A DNA stretch of 64,000 nucleotides from CBDCGJ01 sp965216645. GTDB taxonomy: Bacteria; Pseudomonadota; Alphaproteobacteria; GCA-2731375. Under the pieces are notes generated by a model. The model searched no databases and was not told where the DNA came from. It saw only the letters and a list, made by a program, of their open reading frames with translations. Both the position numbers and the translations under genes were made by a program. Of this stretch, positions 45,562 through 55,216 are shown one piece after another. The stretch lies in contig CBDCGJ010000053.1 in NCBI GenBank assembly GCA_965216645.1, positions 62,001 to 126,000 on the forward strand, given 5' to 3'. The first letter of the stretch is position 1; each line of letters starts with the position of its first letter.

Positions 45562-46842
45562 TCAGGTCGCGTTCAGACCGCACCAATCCGCCATAAACAG
45601 AGCAATGGACTGGGTGTTTTTGCGTACGCTTTCGATGTTTACCCGCTCGTCGAAGCCGTGGATGCCGTCAGACTGGGGGCCATAGACCATGCCGGGAATG
45701 CCGGCATAGAGGCCGAAGAAACGGGCATCTGTCGTCGCCGTCGTTGCGACCCGCTCAAGCGGCGCGCCATAGGCCGTCTCGTGCGCCTGGCCGAGGGCGG
45801 CGATGGCGTCATCGGCCCCTTCCAATACATAACCTTCGGCCAGGAAGCCGTTATAGGCAACCTTCGGTGGCGAGTTGCGCAGAAAATCGTTGGCGGCGGC
45901 GGCTTCGCGAATACAGTCCTCGATCTGCCGCTGCCGGACGGAAAGATCGTCGCCCGGATAGACCGCGACACGCATGTCGAAGACGCACCAGGCCGGCACG
46001 CTGGAGGCCCAGTCGCCGCCCTCGATCTTGCCGACATTGAAGTTTACCGGGTGGTGGTGGTCGGCATAATGTTCGTGGCCCACCCGCTCGTCGTTCCAGG
46101 TTTGCTCCAGCTTTTTTAGACCTTGAATCAAGGCGAAAGCGGCTTCGATGGCATTGGCGCCGCTGGTCGCCGTGGAGGCATGGACCGGCATGCCGCGCAC
46201 GTCGACTTGGAACCACATAACGCCCAATTGCGCCGCCAACAGCTTATCGTCGAAGGGTTCCGGGATGATCGCCGCATCGGCCCGATAGCCGCGGGCAAGA
46301 CAGGCCAACGCGCCATTACCCGTGCATTCCTCCTCCACCACCGACTGAATGAAGACATCCGCCGCCGGCGCGTATCCGGCCCGTCGCAACGCATCATAAG
46401 CGTATAAACAAGAAGCCAACCCAGCCTTCATGTCACCGCTGCCCCGTCCCGAAAGCCAGCCCCCGTCTATTTTCGGATCGTAAGGCGGGGTCGACCACAT
46501 CTCGTGGGGGCCTTCCGGCACCACGTCGATATGGCCGTTCAGGATCAGGGACTGCCCCTTCTTATTCTCCGCCCGGTGACCGCCGACCACGTTGAAGCTG
46601 TTGTCATAGGAAATCGAGACCGGCGAGAAGCCCGGTAGATGCTTGATATCGTCGACCTCGATGCGCCAGCGGTCGACGGCCAGGCCGCGCTTCCGAAAGG
46701 AACGGGCCATAAAATCCTGTGCGGTATGCTCTTGTCCCCGGGTCGACGGGAACCTGACCATCTCGCAAGTGAAGTCCAATTGTTCGTCGAAGCCGTCGTC
46801 GACCGCCTTTTGAATTTTCTTCGCGACTTCGCCGTCCAACAC
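45562..46842 (-). CDS. M20 family peptidase / ArgE-DapE-type deacylase
   Basis: A 426-residue zinc amidohydrolase. GTG at 46842 is preferred because GGAGGA lies 6 nt before it; a TTG at 46863 is possible. Metal motifs: LILNGHIDVVPEGP near 100, GSGDMKAGLASCLYA near 130 (Asp ligand) and VVEEECTGNGA near 165 (catalytic Glu), with the dimerisation domain at about 190-305. Members remove acyl groups from amino acids such as N-acetylornithine or N-succinyl-diaminopimelate. Its start region overlaps upstream sequence of the divergent DMT gene. Substrate unknown. Confidence 0.92.
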   Translation of the reverse strand: MLDGEVAKKIQKAVDDGFDEQLDFTCEMVRFPSTRGQEHTAQDFMARSFRKRGLAVDRWRIEVDDIKHLPGFSPVSISYDNSFNVVGGHRAENKKGQSLILNGHIDVVPEGPHEMWSTPPYDPKIDGGWLSGRGSGDMKAGLASCLYAYDALRRAGYAPAADVFIQSVVEEECTGNGALACLARGYRADAAIIPEPFDDKLLAAQLGVMWFQVDVRGMPVHASTATSGANAIEAAFALIQGLKKLEQTWNDERVGHEHYADHHHPVNFNVGKIEGGDWASSVPAWCVFDMRVAVYPGDDLSVRQRQIEDCIREAAAANDFLRNSPPKVAYNGFLAEGYVLEGADDAIAALGQAHETAYGAPLERVATTATTDARFFGLYAGIPGMVYGPQSDGIHGFDERVNIESVRKNTQSIALFMADWCGLNAT

Positions 46843-46910
46843 CGCATTGTCCTCCGTTGTCAATCAAAGGGGCCGCTCCTATAGTCGGCGCCCTGCATCC
46901 GCCACACTTT

Positions 46911-47800
46911 ATGCCGAGCATGAGCGAGAACCAACAGGCAAAGGGCGTCCTGATCGCCGTCGCCGCGATCTTCATCCTGAGCCCGGACGGGCTTTTGGTG
47001 CGGCTGATCGGCGGTGACAATTGGACCATTTTGTTCTGGCGCGGCCTGCTCTCCGGCCTGGCCATTGCCGCCGCCATCACGGTCTTGAAACGTCAGAATC
47101 CGATTAAACAAATTTTGGATTTAGGCCCGGTGGGGTGGGGTGCGGCGGCACTGTTTGTCGGCAACACGGTCTTCTTCGTCACGTCCATCCAGTTGACCAA
47201 GGTGGCCAACACGCTGTTCATACTGGGCACGATGCCAGTCTTTGCAGCCGTCTTTGCTTGGCTGTTCCTGCGGGAGCCTGTTGCCGACGCGAACTAAATT
47301 GGCAATCGCGGCGACATTGGTGGGGATTGCCATCATCGCTAGCGGCAGCCTGGATGAAGATAGCGGCGCCTCTTTGCTTGGCGATCTGGCCGCGCTCGGT
47401 TGCGCGATTTGTTTCGCCGCCATGCTGACATTGCTGCGCCGTTCGCGACAGCAGGACAATGTGCCGACCATGGCCTTGGCCGGTCTGCTAACCGCGGTTT
47501 GCGTGTTTCCGCTGGCAACGCCGCTGGCGCCGTCCGGCGATTCCTGGATCTACATTGCGATTATGGGATTTGTGGTCGTGCCGATCCCGTTTTCGCTGAT
47601 CGCCATCGCCAACCCGCTATCTACCGTCGCCCGAAATCAGCTTGATCATGTTGCTGGAAGCCGTGCTGGGGCCGTTCTGGGTTTGGCTTGTGCTGGCCGA
47701 GTTTCCGGGCTGGCTCGGCCTGTTGGGCGGTGCCATCATCCTCTTCGCCCTTCTCGCCATGAACCTTTGGGCCTTGCGCGAGGCGCGTGGGCGGGTGTAA
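46911..47800 (+). pseudogene. DMT (EamA) family transporter, two frameshifts
   Basis: A ten-span drug/metabolite transporter in three frames. Frame 1 from ATG 46911 has spans as far as WLFLREPV. A +1 shift near 47290 leads to TRTKLAIAATLVGIAIIASG and the following spans. A second +1 shift near 47615 leads to RYLPSPEISLIMLLEAVLGPFWVWLVL and the end at 47800. Removing one T (GTTG to GTG) and one C (CCC to CC) joins them into ~295 residues, the usual length. Two separate +1 events at short repeats suggest sequencing error as strongly as decay. ATG 46920 is an alternative start. Confidence 0.78.
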
Positions 47801-47841
47801 CTCTGCCGAAAATCCGACTTCGAACTTAGGGACCATCAGTC

Positions 47842-48999
47842 ATGAATTTCGAGTTCAAGGAATCGATCTATTTCGGCGACGACCACCGTATGATCCGCGA
47901 TCAACTACGCCGCTTCATTGACGAGGAAGTGATCCCTCACGGCGACGCTTGGGAAGAAGTGGGCAAGGTACCGCGCGAGACCCTGAAGAAGCTCGGAGAA
48001 CTCGGTATCTTCGGCATGCGCCACGAAGAGAAATATGGCGGCGCCGATATGGATACGTTGGCCTCCATCGTGCTGTCGGAGGAGCTGGGCCGTTCCACTT
48101 ATGGCGGCTTCTCCGCCACCGTATTGGTGCACACGGACATGGCCAGTCCCCACCTCGCCCGTGCCGGCAGCGAGGAACAGAAGGAGAAGTACCTGCCGGA
48201 CATCATCAGCGGCGACAAGATCACCGCCATCGCCGTGACGGAACCGGGCGGTGGCTCCGACGTTGCGGCGCTGAAAACCCGGGCCCGGCTCGACGGCAAC
48301 GAGTGGGTGTTGAACGGCAGTAAGCTGTTCATAACAAACGGCGTCTACGGCGACATCGCCTTCGTTGCCGCGCGCACCGATGCGGACGCGAAGCCGAGCC
48401 GCGGCATCTCCATGTTCATCGTCGAGCAGGGCACGCCGGGCTTCCATGTCAGCCGTTCCCTCGACAAGCATGGCTGGCGTTCTTCGGATACAGCGGAATT
48501 GGCCTTCGACGACTGCCGCATTCCCGCCGGCAATCTGCTGGGGGAGGAGAACAAGGGTTTCTATTCGATCATGGCCAACTTTCAGAACGAGCGTCTGGTT
48601 CTTGCCGGCATGTCGATCGGCGAAAGCGCCAAGGCGATAGATCTGACTCTCGACTGGGTGAAGAACCGCGAAGCCTTCGGCGGCAGTTTCTGGGACAAGC
48701 AGACCATTCGGCACCGCATCGCCATGCATACGGCGAAGCTCGAGGCGGCGCGTCAGTTGCTCTATCACGCCGCCTGGCTGGAGGCGAAGGGTGAAGACTG
48801 CGTGCGCGAAGTCAGTCAAGTGAAGAGCTTCTGCTGCGAGATGCAGCAGGAGCTGATGTATGACTGCGTCCAGTTCCATGGCGGCATGGGTTATATGCGG
48901 GAAACACCGATAGAGCGCATGTCCCGCGATGCCCGCATCCTGACCATCGGCGGCGGCACCACCGAGACCATGCTGGAAGAAATCGCCAAGCGGCTTTAG
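47842..48999 (+). CDS. Acyl-CoA dehydrogenase
   Basis: A 385-residue FAD enzyme of beta-oxidation. Conserved parts: ITAIAVTEPGGGSDVAALKTRA (FAD/substrate loop near 130), WVLNGSKLFITNG, GWRSSDTAELAFDDCRIPA, FQNERLVLAGMSIGES and the C-terminal QFHGGMGYMRETPIERMSRDAR with the family's catalytic-Glu region. It is 12 nt upstream of the SDR gene, so the two probably act in one pathway. The substrate chain length cannot be read. Confidence 0.95.
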   Translation: MNFEFKESIYFGDDHRMIRDQLRRFIDEEVIPHGDAWEEVGKVPRETLKKLGELGIFGMRHEEKYGGADMDTLASIVLSEELGRSTYGGFSATVLVHTDMASPHLARAGSEEQKEKYLPDIISGDKITAIAVTEPGGGSDVAALKTRARLDGNEWVLNGSKLFITNGVYGDIAFVAARTDADAKPSRGISMFIVEQGTPGFHVSRSLDKHGWRSSDTAELAFDDCRIPAGNLLGEENKGFYSIMANFQNERLVLAGMSIGESAKAIDLTLDWVKNREAFGGSFWDKQTIRHRIAMHTAKLEAARQLLYHAAWLEAKGEDCVREVSQVKSFCCEMQQELMYDCVQFHGGMGYMRETPIERMSRDARILTIGGGTTETMLEEIAKRL

Positions 49000-49011
49000 G
49001 CGGAGATGTAG

Positions 49012-49892
49012 ATGAAAATCGTCGACGGCAAGGAAGTCTATGGCTTTAGCGACGAGGAACTGGTCGAGCTGCCTACGGTCTATCGTGACGATCTTTTCAA
49101 GGACAAGGTTATCCTCGTCTCCGGCGCCGGCAGCGGTTTTGGCAAGGCGATCGCCTACCTCTTCGCCCGCCTCGGCGCGACCTTGGTGATCTGCGGCCGC
49201 GATCAGGCCAAGCTCGACCATTCGGCCGATTGGCTCGGCACAATCGGTGCTGCGGCCGATACGCATTCGATGACCATCCGGGATGCCGACCAGGTCGACG
49301 CCATGATGGGCGAAGTCTTCGACAAGCATGGCCGCCTTGATGTCCTGGTCAACAATGCCGGCGGACAATTCCCGCAAACCGGCCATCGACTTCACGGTGA
49401 AGGGGTGGAACGCGGTCATCGACACCAATCTGAACGGCACCTGGTATATGATGCAGGCGGCCGCGAAACGCTGGTTCGACCGCGATCAAAGCGGCGCCAT
49501 CGTCAACATCGTCGCCGATATCTGGCGCGGTCTGCCGGACATGGCGCATACCACGGCGGCACGGGCCGGCGTTATTTACGCCAGCAAAACCGTCGCCGTG
49601 GAATGGGCCCAGAAGGGCATCCGCGTCAATTGCGTGGCGCCCGGCTGCTGCGAATCCGAAGGCTTCAAACCGCTACCCACCCGAAGGGTCGGCCAGCTTC
49701 CATGTCTCCAATCCGATGTTGCGAGCCGGAGACGTCATGGATATTGCGGAATCTGTCGTCTATCTGTCCGCGCCATCGGCAAAATTCATCACCGGCGAAG
49801 TGATAACAGTCGATGGCGGACAACAGCTCTGGGGCGATCCCTGGCCCTTTAAAAAACCGGAATGGGCAAAAATCGACATGCCAAAACGTTAA
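49012..49892 (+). pseudogene. SDR family oxidoreductase, two frameshifts
   Basis: A short-chain dehydrogenase read in three frames. Frame 1 has an N-terminal extension, then the NAD(P) motif VILVSGAGSGFGKAIAYLFA and VLVNNAGGQFPQ. A +1 shift near 49378 moves to PAIDFTVKGWNAVIDTNLNGTW and IVNIVADIWRG to CVAPGCCESEGF. A second near 49683 moves to RYPPEGSASFHVSNP and the end LSAPSAKFITGEVITVDGGQ. Both breaks vanish if CAAAC is read as CAAC. The catalytic Tyr is not in the standard YxxxK context: HTTAARAGVIYASKTV holds Tyr-Ala-Ser-Lys. Corrected length is about 292 residues; GGAG lies before the start. Confidence 0.8.
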
Positions 49893-50062
49893 CGAATTGT
49901 AAACCAACTCTGGCGTAATGTCCGGCTGGACCCAGTACCGGCACATGCTTGGCGAGAGGTAGTGCGTATTTCTGTTTGCAGTCGATTTTGCGGGCACGCG
50001 GCCGGCGATGCCAGGTATACGTGTGTTAAGTCGCCAGCGATCGGCACCGAGGTGAAGCCGGT

Positions 50063-51698
50063 ATGAATAGCCGTTTCGTTCCCGCTATCATCCTATTTGC
50101 CGGCGTCTGTTTGTCGATTTTAGCGGCCCTTTATGTGCTGCGAATCGAACAAAACAGGCTGAAACTGAATTTTCAGAACCAGGCCGAAACCCGTATCGAT
50201 CATGTCCGGCAATCGGTTATGGGGTCGACCGCGGCATTGAACTCGGTTCGCGCATTCTACAAACGCGTCGGTTTATGTCTCGCCGGAAGAATTCGAGACC
50301 TTCGCTGCCGGTCTTGTTTTACATTCCGGCGTGCAAGCCGTCGCATGGGTCCCCCAGATTCCCCACGCTTCTCGCCAAGCGTATGAGGCGGCACAAAAAC
50401 AGGGAAATCAGCCAAACTTCGTCTTGAACGAACGCGATGAAAATAATGCCACCCGGCCCGCCGCCGAGCGACAGACCTACTACCCCGTCACCTACGCTTA
50501 TCCCGCCGCGAGTAATACGAACGTGATCGGCTTCGATCTCGGATCCGAACCGCAGCGGGCCGCCGCGCTCGCCAAAGCCCGCGACAGCGGTAACAACACG
50601 GCCACGCCGAGGCTCCGCCTGATCGAGGGTGCCGACGACGAATTCGGGTTTCTTATATTCGTACCGATTTACCGCGACGGTATCGTGCCCGAAACCGTTG
50701 CCCAGCGCCGCGCCAATCTAAAGGGTTTCGGGTTGGGCGTGTTTCGGGCTTCGAAACTGATTGACTACCGGATGAATTTCGCCTCGCCGGTCAACCACAA
50801 AATCGAGATACTCGTCTTCGATGTGACCGTGCCGACGAGACCGGAGGCTTTGCACCCGCCGAGCGGTGCCGGCAAACTGTCGGAGCGCGAAACGGCGAAC
50901 TTGTCCCTACGGCATGAATTCAATGTCTATGATCGTACTTGGGCCGTCTTGGCGCTACCCGCCAACGGTGAATTTCAACTGTCCGCAACCGCCTATTCCG
51001 CCGCCGGTTTGATCCTCATCACCGGCCTGTTGTTCGGTGGCCTGCTGGCGCAATATTTCAGACTGTTGGCCCAGCGCGCGGCGTTGGTCGAGGAACGGGT
51101 TGGAATCAGAACCCAGGAACTGCAGCAAGCCAACGAGACATTACAAGCGACGCAAGCTCAGCTGGAGCTGATGGCGCTTTACGACAATCTCACAGGCCTG
51201 GCCAACCGCAAACTCTTCTACGACACGTTACGGCGGGCGATCAGCGGCGCAGATCGGCATGAAGACAAGGTTTACCTCCTACTGATGGATTTGGATGATT
51301 TTAAGTCGGTCAACGACACCCACGGCCATCAGATCGGCGACCGCCTGTTGCGTGACGTGGCCCAACGGTTAAAAGAAAAGATCCGGCGGGAGGATTTGGT
51401 CGCCCGTCTTGGCGGTGATGAGTTCGCCATCATTATCGACCGGGTGCGTCAAATCGACGACGCCATCGCCGTGGCCCGCAATATCGTTGACGCCTTCATC
51501 CCGAAATTTATTTCCGATATCGGCAGCTTCGATGTCGGGATCAGCGTTGGTATCGCGGTCTATCCGGACCATGGCGACGACGGCGAGGCGGTTGTCAATG
51601 CGGCCGATCTGGCCATGTATGAAGCCAAGAAGGACGGCGGCGGCTATCGCCTGGCAGGCGATCCGAGGATCACCCGGCTCACCCGCCAGAGCTCTTAG
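50063..51698 (+). pseudogene. CHASE-domain diguanylate cyclase, frameshifted
   Basis: A membrane-bound c-di-GMP synthase of about 545 residues. A span at 7-27 is followed by a CHASE-type periplasmic sensor (SVYVSPEEFETFAAGL, GVQAVAWVPQIPHASR, GFDLGSEPQRAAAL), a second span (GLILITGLLFGGLLAQYF), a coiled linker, and a GGDEF domain with LTGLANRKLFYD, catalytic RLGGDEFAII and the inhibitory site RRED five residues before GGDEF. The frame breaks near 50262: TACAAACGCG read as TACAACGCG joins AFYNASVYVSPEE. One extra A is therefore the only defect. The signal sensed is unknown. Confidence 0.85.
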
Positions 51699-51739
51699 AG
51701 ACCACATTCACGCACCGATAAACTTGTGAACCAGCTACT

Positions 51740-52861
51740 CTATCCCGCGGCAGCAAGCTCAGGCGCATGGGCGGGCAGCGCGCCGACATAGCGTGAGGCG
51801 GGGCGAATGATGCGGCCCGAGGCGGTCTGCTCATGCACATGGGCAACCCAACCAAGCACCCGGCCGAGGGCGAAGGCCGGCGTAAAGAGATCGCGGGGCA
51901 GACCGACAGCCTCCAACGCCAAGGCGGTGTAAAACTCGACATTGGTGTCGAGGCGACGATCGGGGTAGCGATCCTGCAACACCGAAAGGACCGCCTGCTC
52001 CAACGCCTCAGCCTCGGCGATGCGCGCGTTGTGGCCGCGCAAGCCAATAACCACCTGTTTCAGCACGTCCGCCCGCGGATCGCGGGTCCGGTAAATCCGA
52101 TGGCCGAAACCCATTATCCGCTCGCCGGCGGCCAGTTTGGCCTCGACCCAGGCCCGCTTGGAAGACGCCGAGGCCGCGTCGTCCAGCATATCCAACACCG
52201 GTCCGGGGGCACCGCCGTGTAGAGGGCCCTTGAGAGCGCACAGTGCCGCCACGGCGCTGGACACCAGGCCGGCCTGGGTCGAGGCAACGACCCGGGCCGT
52301 GAATGTGGAGGCGTTCATGCCGTGATCGCTGACGGTGATCAAATAGGTCTCCAACGCCGCCGCATGCTGATCTGATGCGGACGCACCGGTAAGCATAGCG
52401 AGAAAATCCGCGACCTGCCCCTGAGCCGGATCCGGCGCGATGGGCGCTTGTCCCTGGCGCTGACGGTGCAGGGCCGCGATAATGACCGGCGCGGCCGCGA
52501 CCAATTTGACGTGATCGCCGCTCTCGCCGTCGGCCAATACCGACCAGCCGGCCCGTAGCCCTTCTAAGATCGATAGATCGTTTGCCGCGCATTGGTCCAG
52601 CAAGCCCGGCAATTGCTTGAACGCGGTCATACGCGCTTCACCGAGCTGCCGTTTTAACTCCGCTTCGCTTATGTCAATCAGCCCGGCGGTTCGCCAAAGC
52701 AGCGCCGCCGTCTCCTCATAGCTTAACCGACCGGCAATTTCCTCCAAATCGCGGCCGCAGATGATCAAACGGCCGCCCTGGCCATCGACCCGACTAAGCC
52801 GGGTTTCCGCCGCCACGACTCCTTCGAGACCGGCGCTGGCGGGGGACTTCTGCTCTGTCAT
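51740..52861 (-). CDS. Citrate synthase / methylcitrate synthase family protein
   Basis: A 373-residue condensing enzyme that would join an acyl-CoA with oxaloacetate. Catalytic positions: His215 in KGPLHGGAPG, His254 in IMGFGHRIYRTRDPRA, and Glu309 in DTNVEFYTAL where E. coli GltA has Asp362. Glu at this place occurs in some actinobacterial CitA-type proteins, so the enzyme may be active or altered. DHGMNASTFTARVVAST is also typical. A GGAGG box precedes the ATG. It is divergent from the HTH-fused paralogue with a 107-bp shared gap. Confidence 0.92.
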   Translation of the reverse strand: MTEQKSPASAGLEGVVAAETRLSRVDGQGGRLIICGRDLEEIAGRLSYEETAALLWRTAGLIDISEAELKRQLGEARMTAFKQLPGLLDQCAANDLSILEGLRAGWSVLADGESGDHVKLVAAAPVIIAALHRQRQGQAPIAPDPAQGQVADFLAMLTGASASDQHAAALETYLITVSDHGMNASTFTARVVASTQAGLVSSAVAALCALKGPLHGGAPGPVLDMLDDAASASSKRAWVEAKLAAGERIMGFGHRIYRTRDPRADVLKQVVIGLRGHNARIAEAEALEQAVLSVLQDRYPDRRLDTNVEFYTALALEAVGLPRDLFTPAFALGRVLGWVAHVHEQTASGRIIRPASRYVGALPAHAPELAAAG

Positions 52862-52888
52862 GGAGAACCTCCTTCATAAATTCGGAGG

Positions 52889-52948
52889 CAATATTGACAA
52901 GAACTCATTATTGATCAATATTGATAGATACATTCAATATATAGTTGA
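52889..52948. promoter_or_regulatory. Repeated CAATATTGA sites between the citrate synthase genes
   Basis: CAATATTGA occurs at 52889-52897 and 52916-52924 (27 bp apart); the core CAATATTG is itself palindromic. ATTGATCAAT (52910-52919) is a perfect 10-bp palindrome overlapping the second copy. A related TCAA-N7-TTGA (52934-52948) lies next to the HTH gene. This AT-rich cluster is in the 107-bp divergent gap and is a good candidate for binding by the HTH-fused protein. Confidence 0.5.
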
Positions 52949-52968
52949 CAGAAAGCGCGGTTCCAGCC

Positions 52969-54156
52969 ATGTCGGACAACCGTTATCTCACGGCACGCGA
53001 GGCCGCGTCGGAATTGGGGGTGAACCGGGCAACGCTATACGCCTATGTCAGCCGTGGCTTGGTCCGGTCGGAGCCATCGACCGGTTCGCGGCAACGGCTT
53101 TACCGCGCAGATGACGTCAAAGCGCTGCGGGACCGCAAGTCGCCCCGCGGCGGCGCTAACGAGGCGTTGAGCAATGCCCTGAATTTTGGGGCGCCGTTGC
53201 TATCATCCGCGATCACCCTGATTGGCGACGAAAACCTGTATTATCGCGGTCGCGATGTCGCGGAATTGGCTCGCAACGCCAGTTTGGAGCATGTTGCCGC
53301 CATTCTTTGGTTGCGGGAGGATCAGGATCTCTTTGCCATTGCCGCGCCGGTTACGCCGGTACCCGGCGCCGTGCCGGTCGGATTGCCGCGGGCTGTGGCC
53401 AGTCTCGCCATCGCCAACGAGATCGATTTGCCGGCGCTCAACTTATCCGGCCGCAGCGTCGCCCGTACCGGCGTGCATATCCTGCGCCTCCTGACCGCCG
53501 CTTTTACCGGCAGCCTGCCCAGCCAAGCCCCAATCGCCGATCAACTGGCCGAGGCTTGGTTGCTCGACCCGGCGGGGCGAGATCTCTTGCGCGCGGCCAT
53601 GATCCTCTGCGCCGATCATGAGCTGAATGCCTCCACATTCACGGTCCGTTGCGCCGCCTCCACCGGTGCGGCACCTTACGCCGCCATATCCGCCGGCCTT
53701 GCCGCCCTACAGGGACCGAAGCATGGCGGTTTGTCGACGAAAGTCTGGGCTCTGTTCGAAGAGCTGGAGCGGGCGGAATCCGTGGCCGACGGCATCGCCG
53801 CGCGGCTACGCCGGGGCGACGACCTGCCCGGCTTCGGCCTGCCGCTATATCCGGACCGGGACCCCAGAGCGGAGGCCCTGCTCGCCCTTCTCGACAAAGC
53901 AACGGAGGATCGCCAGCGTTTCGACTATATCCGCGAAGTAGCGGCCACCGTGTACGAACTGACCGACAAACGCCCGAACATCGACTATGCCCTCACCGCC
54001 TTCGCCCGTTTGTACGGTTTGGACATGACGGTACCCTTCGCGCTGTTCGCCATCGGCCGCAGCGTCGGCTGGGTCGCCCATGCTCAGGAGCAATATCGAA
54101 ACGGTCGATTGCTGCGGCCGCGGGCCCGCTATACGGGCGAGCCGCCGAATCGGTAG
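52969..54156 (+). CDS. Citrate-synthase-like protein with N-terminal MerR-type helix-turn-helix
   Basis: A 395-residue fusion. Residues ~6-60 form a MerR/excisionase-like HTH (LTAREAASELGVNRATLYAYVSRGLV, RLYRADDVKAL); ~85-395 are citrate synthase fold (NASTFTVRCAAST). His252 (GPKHGG) and Asp339 (NIDYAL) are kept, but the position of the second catalytic His (GFGHRVY in GltA) is Leu291 in GFGLPLYPDRDP. The start at 52969 follows the family. Loss of that His suggests weak or no catalysis and a sensory role, perhaps binding oxaloacetate or acyl-CoA and regulating the divergent paralogue. Enzymatic function cannot be excluded. Domain assignment is secure; regulation is inference. Confidence 0.9.
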   Translation: MSDNRYLTAREAASELGVNRATLYAYVSRGLVRSEPSTGSRQRLYRADDVKALRDRKSPRGGANEALSNALNFGAPLLSSAITLIGDENLYYRGRDVAELARNASLEHVAAILWLREDQDLFAIAAPVTPVPGAVPVGLPRAVASLAIANEIDLPALNLSGRSVARTGVHILRLLTAAFTGSLPSQAPIADQLAEAWLLDPAGRDLLRAAMILCADHELNASTFTVRCAASTGAAPYAAISAGLAALQGPKHGGLSTKVWALFEELERAESVADGIAARLRRGDDLPGFGLPLYPDRDPRAEALLALLDKATEDRQRFDYIREVAATVYELTDKRPNIDYALTAFARLYGLDMTVPFALFAIGRSVGWVAHAQEQYRNGRLLRPRARYTGEPPNR

Positions 54157-54180
54157 GCACCAATCCGTGAACGCGGTTCG

Positions 54181-54210
54181 CTTGGCGCCAAGTGCCGGAT
54201 CGGGTATAAT
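54181..54210 (+). promoter_or_regulatory. Predicted promoter with overlapping palindrome
   Basis: TTGGCG (54182-54187), a 17-nt spacer and a perfect TATAAT (54205-54210) precede the exported-protein gene by about 58 nt. The -35 lies inside a perfect 12-bp palindrome CTTGGCGCCAAG (54181-54192), a possible operator. Confidence 0.55.
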
Positions 54211-54267
54211 TCAGACAAAAGGGAAAAAAGAAAAACCCCTATTGGACGTCGGATAGAGGACGAAAAG

Positions 54268-55101
54268 ATGTTTACCAAACTCAGTCGTCGAACGCCTTGG
54301 ATTGCCGGGATCGCGGCAACGATATTGGCCACTTTCGGTCTTGCCGTTCCCGCTGAAGCGGGCAGTCGATCGCCCCAAGTCTTGGCATTGGTCTCTCTCG
54401 ACCGGCCGATGGAATTTCTCTGCTTCAATCGAGAATGCTTTGTCGAGCTGTCGGCCTTCTGCCTGCAGAAGAATTATGCGACCCCGGACAAAGGCACCAA
54501 ATACGCCTTGCATGGCGGCGAAGGCATCCGCATCACCGGTCATACCCGCAGCGGTCAGAAGATCAGCCTGGATCCCAGCAAGCATTTCGAACTGAAGGCG
54601 CTGAGGACCCATGTCGCCGTACGCATGGCCATGAGCACCAGCCAGTTCCACAAATTGGGATTGGAGAAGATCACCGTCTCCGTGGCAGAAAACGTCTCCC
54701 TCGTGCCCGCGCCGAGCGACGCGTTCGAGCCCCAAGAGCCTGAAACCATCGCCGTCGCCACGAACAGTTGGCGCGAGATCGGTACCCGTGTCGTCGACCG
54801 CGATGCGGAGCAAATGAGCGCGGCCCGGGTGACCAACCAGATTGCCAACGCGCTGCCGCCCTTCACTCATGTAGGCAAGCAAACCCAGCAATCGGCCTGG
54901 CAAAAGATGGAACGGAGCGGCGCCATGGAAGGCATGACGCCGGAAGCGGTGCGGCTGTTGAAAGACGCCTATCAAACCTGTGTCGACACGACAAGTTCCG
55001 GCGGTATGCTGACGATGCGCGGCTGCGTGTCCAACATGCATGACAAGTTCCTCGGCGATTTGAATCAAAAGTATTGGGATACTTTGTCCGGCGCGAGCTA
55101 G
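54268..55101 (+). CDS. Exported protein of unknown function
   Basis: A 277-residue protein with a clear Sec signal peptide (hydrophobic core about 12-26, cleavage near VPAEA-G at ~31). The mature part has several Cys (FLCFNRECFVELSAFCLQ near 50; further Cys near 240 and 250 in TCVDTTSS and GCVSNMH) that could form disulfides in the periplasm. No known domain was recognised. A GAGGACG box is upstream and a good promoter precedes it, so it is probably transcribed alone. Confidence 0.85.
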   Translation: MFTKLSRRTPWIAGIAATILATFGLAVPAEAGSRSPQVLALVSLDRPMEFLCFNRECFVELSAFCLQKNYATPDKGTKYALHGGEGIRITGHTRSGQKISLDPSKHFELKALRTHVAVRMAMSTSQFHKLGLEKITVSVAENVSLVPAPSDAFEPQEPETIAVATNSWREIGTRVVDRDAEQMSAARVTNQIANALPPFTHVGKQTQQSAWQKMERSGAMEGMTPEAVRLLKDAYQTCVDTTSSGGMLTMRGCVSNMHDKFLGDLNQKYWDTLSGAS

Positions 55102-55216
55102 GCCACGACGTCCGACATGGGCTGACGCGGCGAACAATCTCGACAGACGGCGGCGGCGCACGTAGAGTGCGCCGCTGTCTTTATAGAGGGGCGTACTTCA
55201 ACAATCGGCTGGGGCG

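Noticed and set aside
49889..49904. TTAACGAATTGTAAAC as a second CtrA site before the GGDEF gene
   Set aside because: The second half site is off consensus and it overlaps the stop codon of the SDR gene about 160 nt upstream; too weak to list.
47290..50262. Programmed +1 frameshifting in the transporter, SDR and GGDEF genes
   Set aside because: Five +1 shifts in unrelated adjacent genes without slippery-site context are better explained by sequencing error or mutation.
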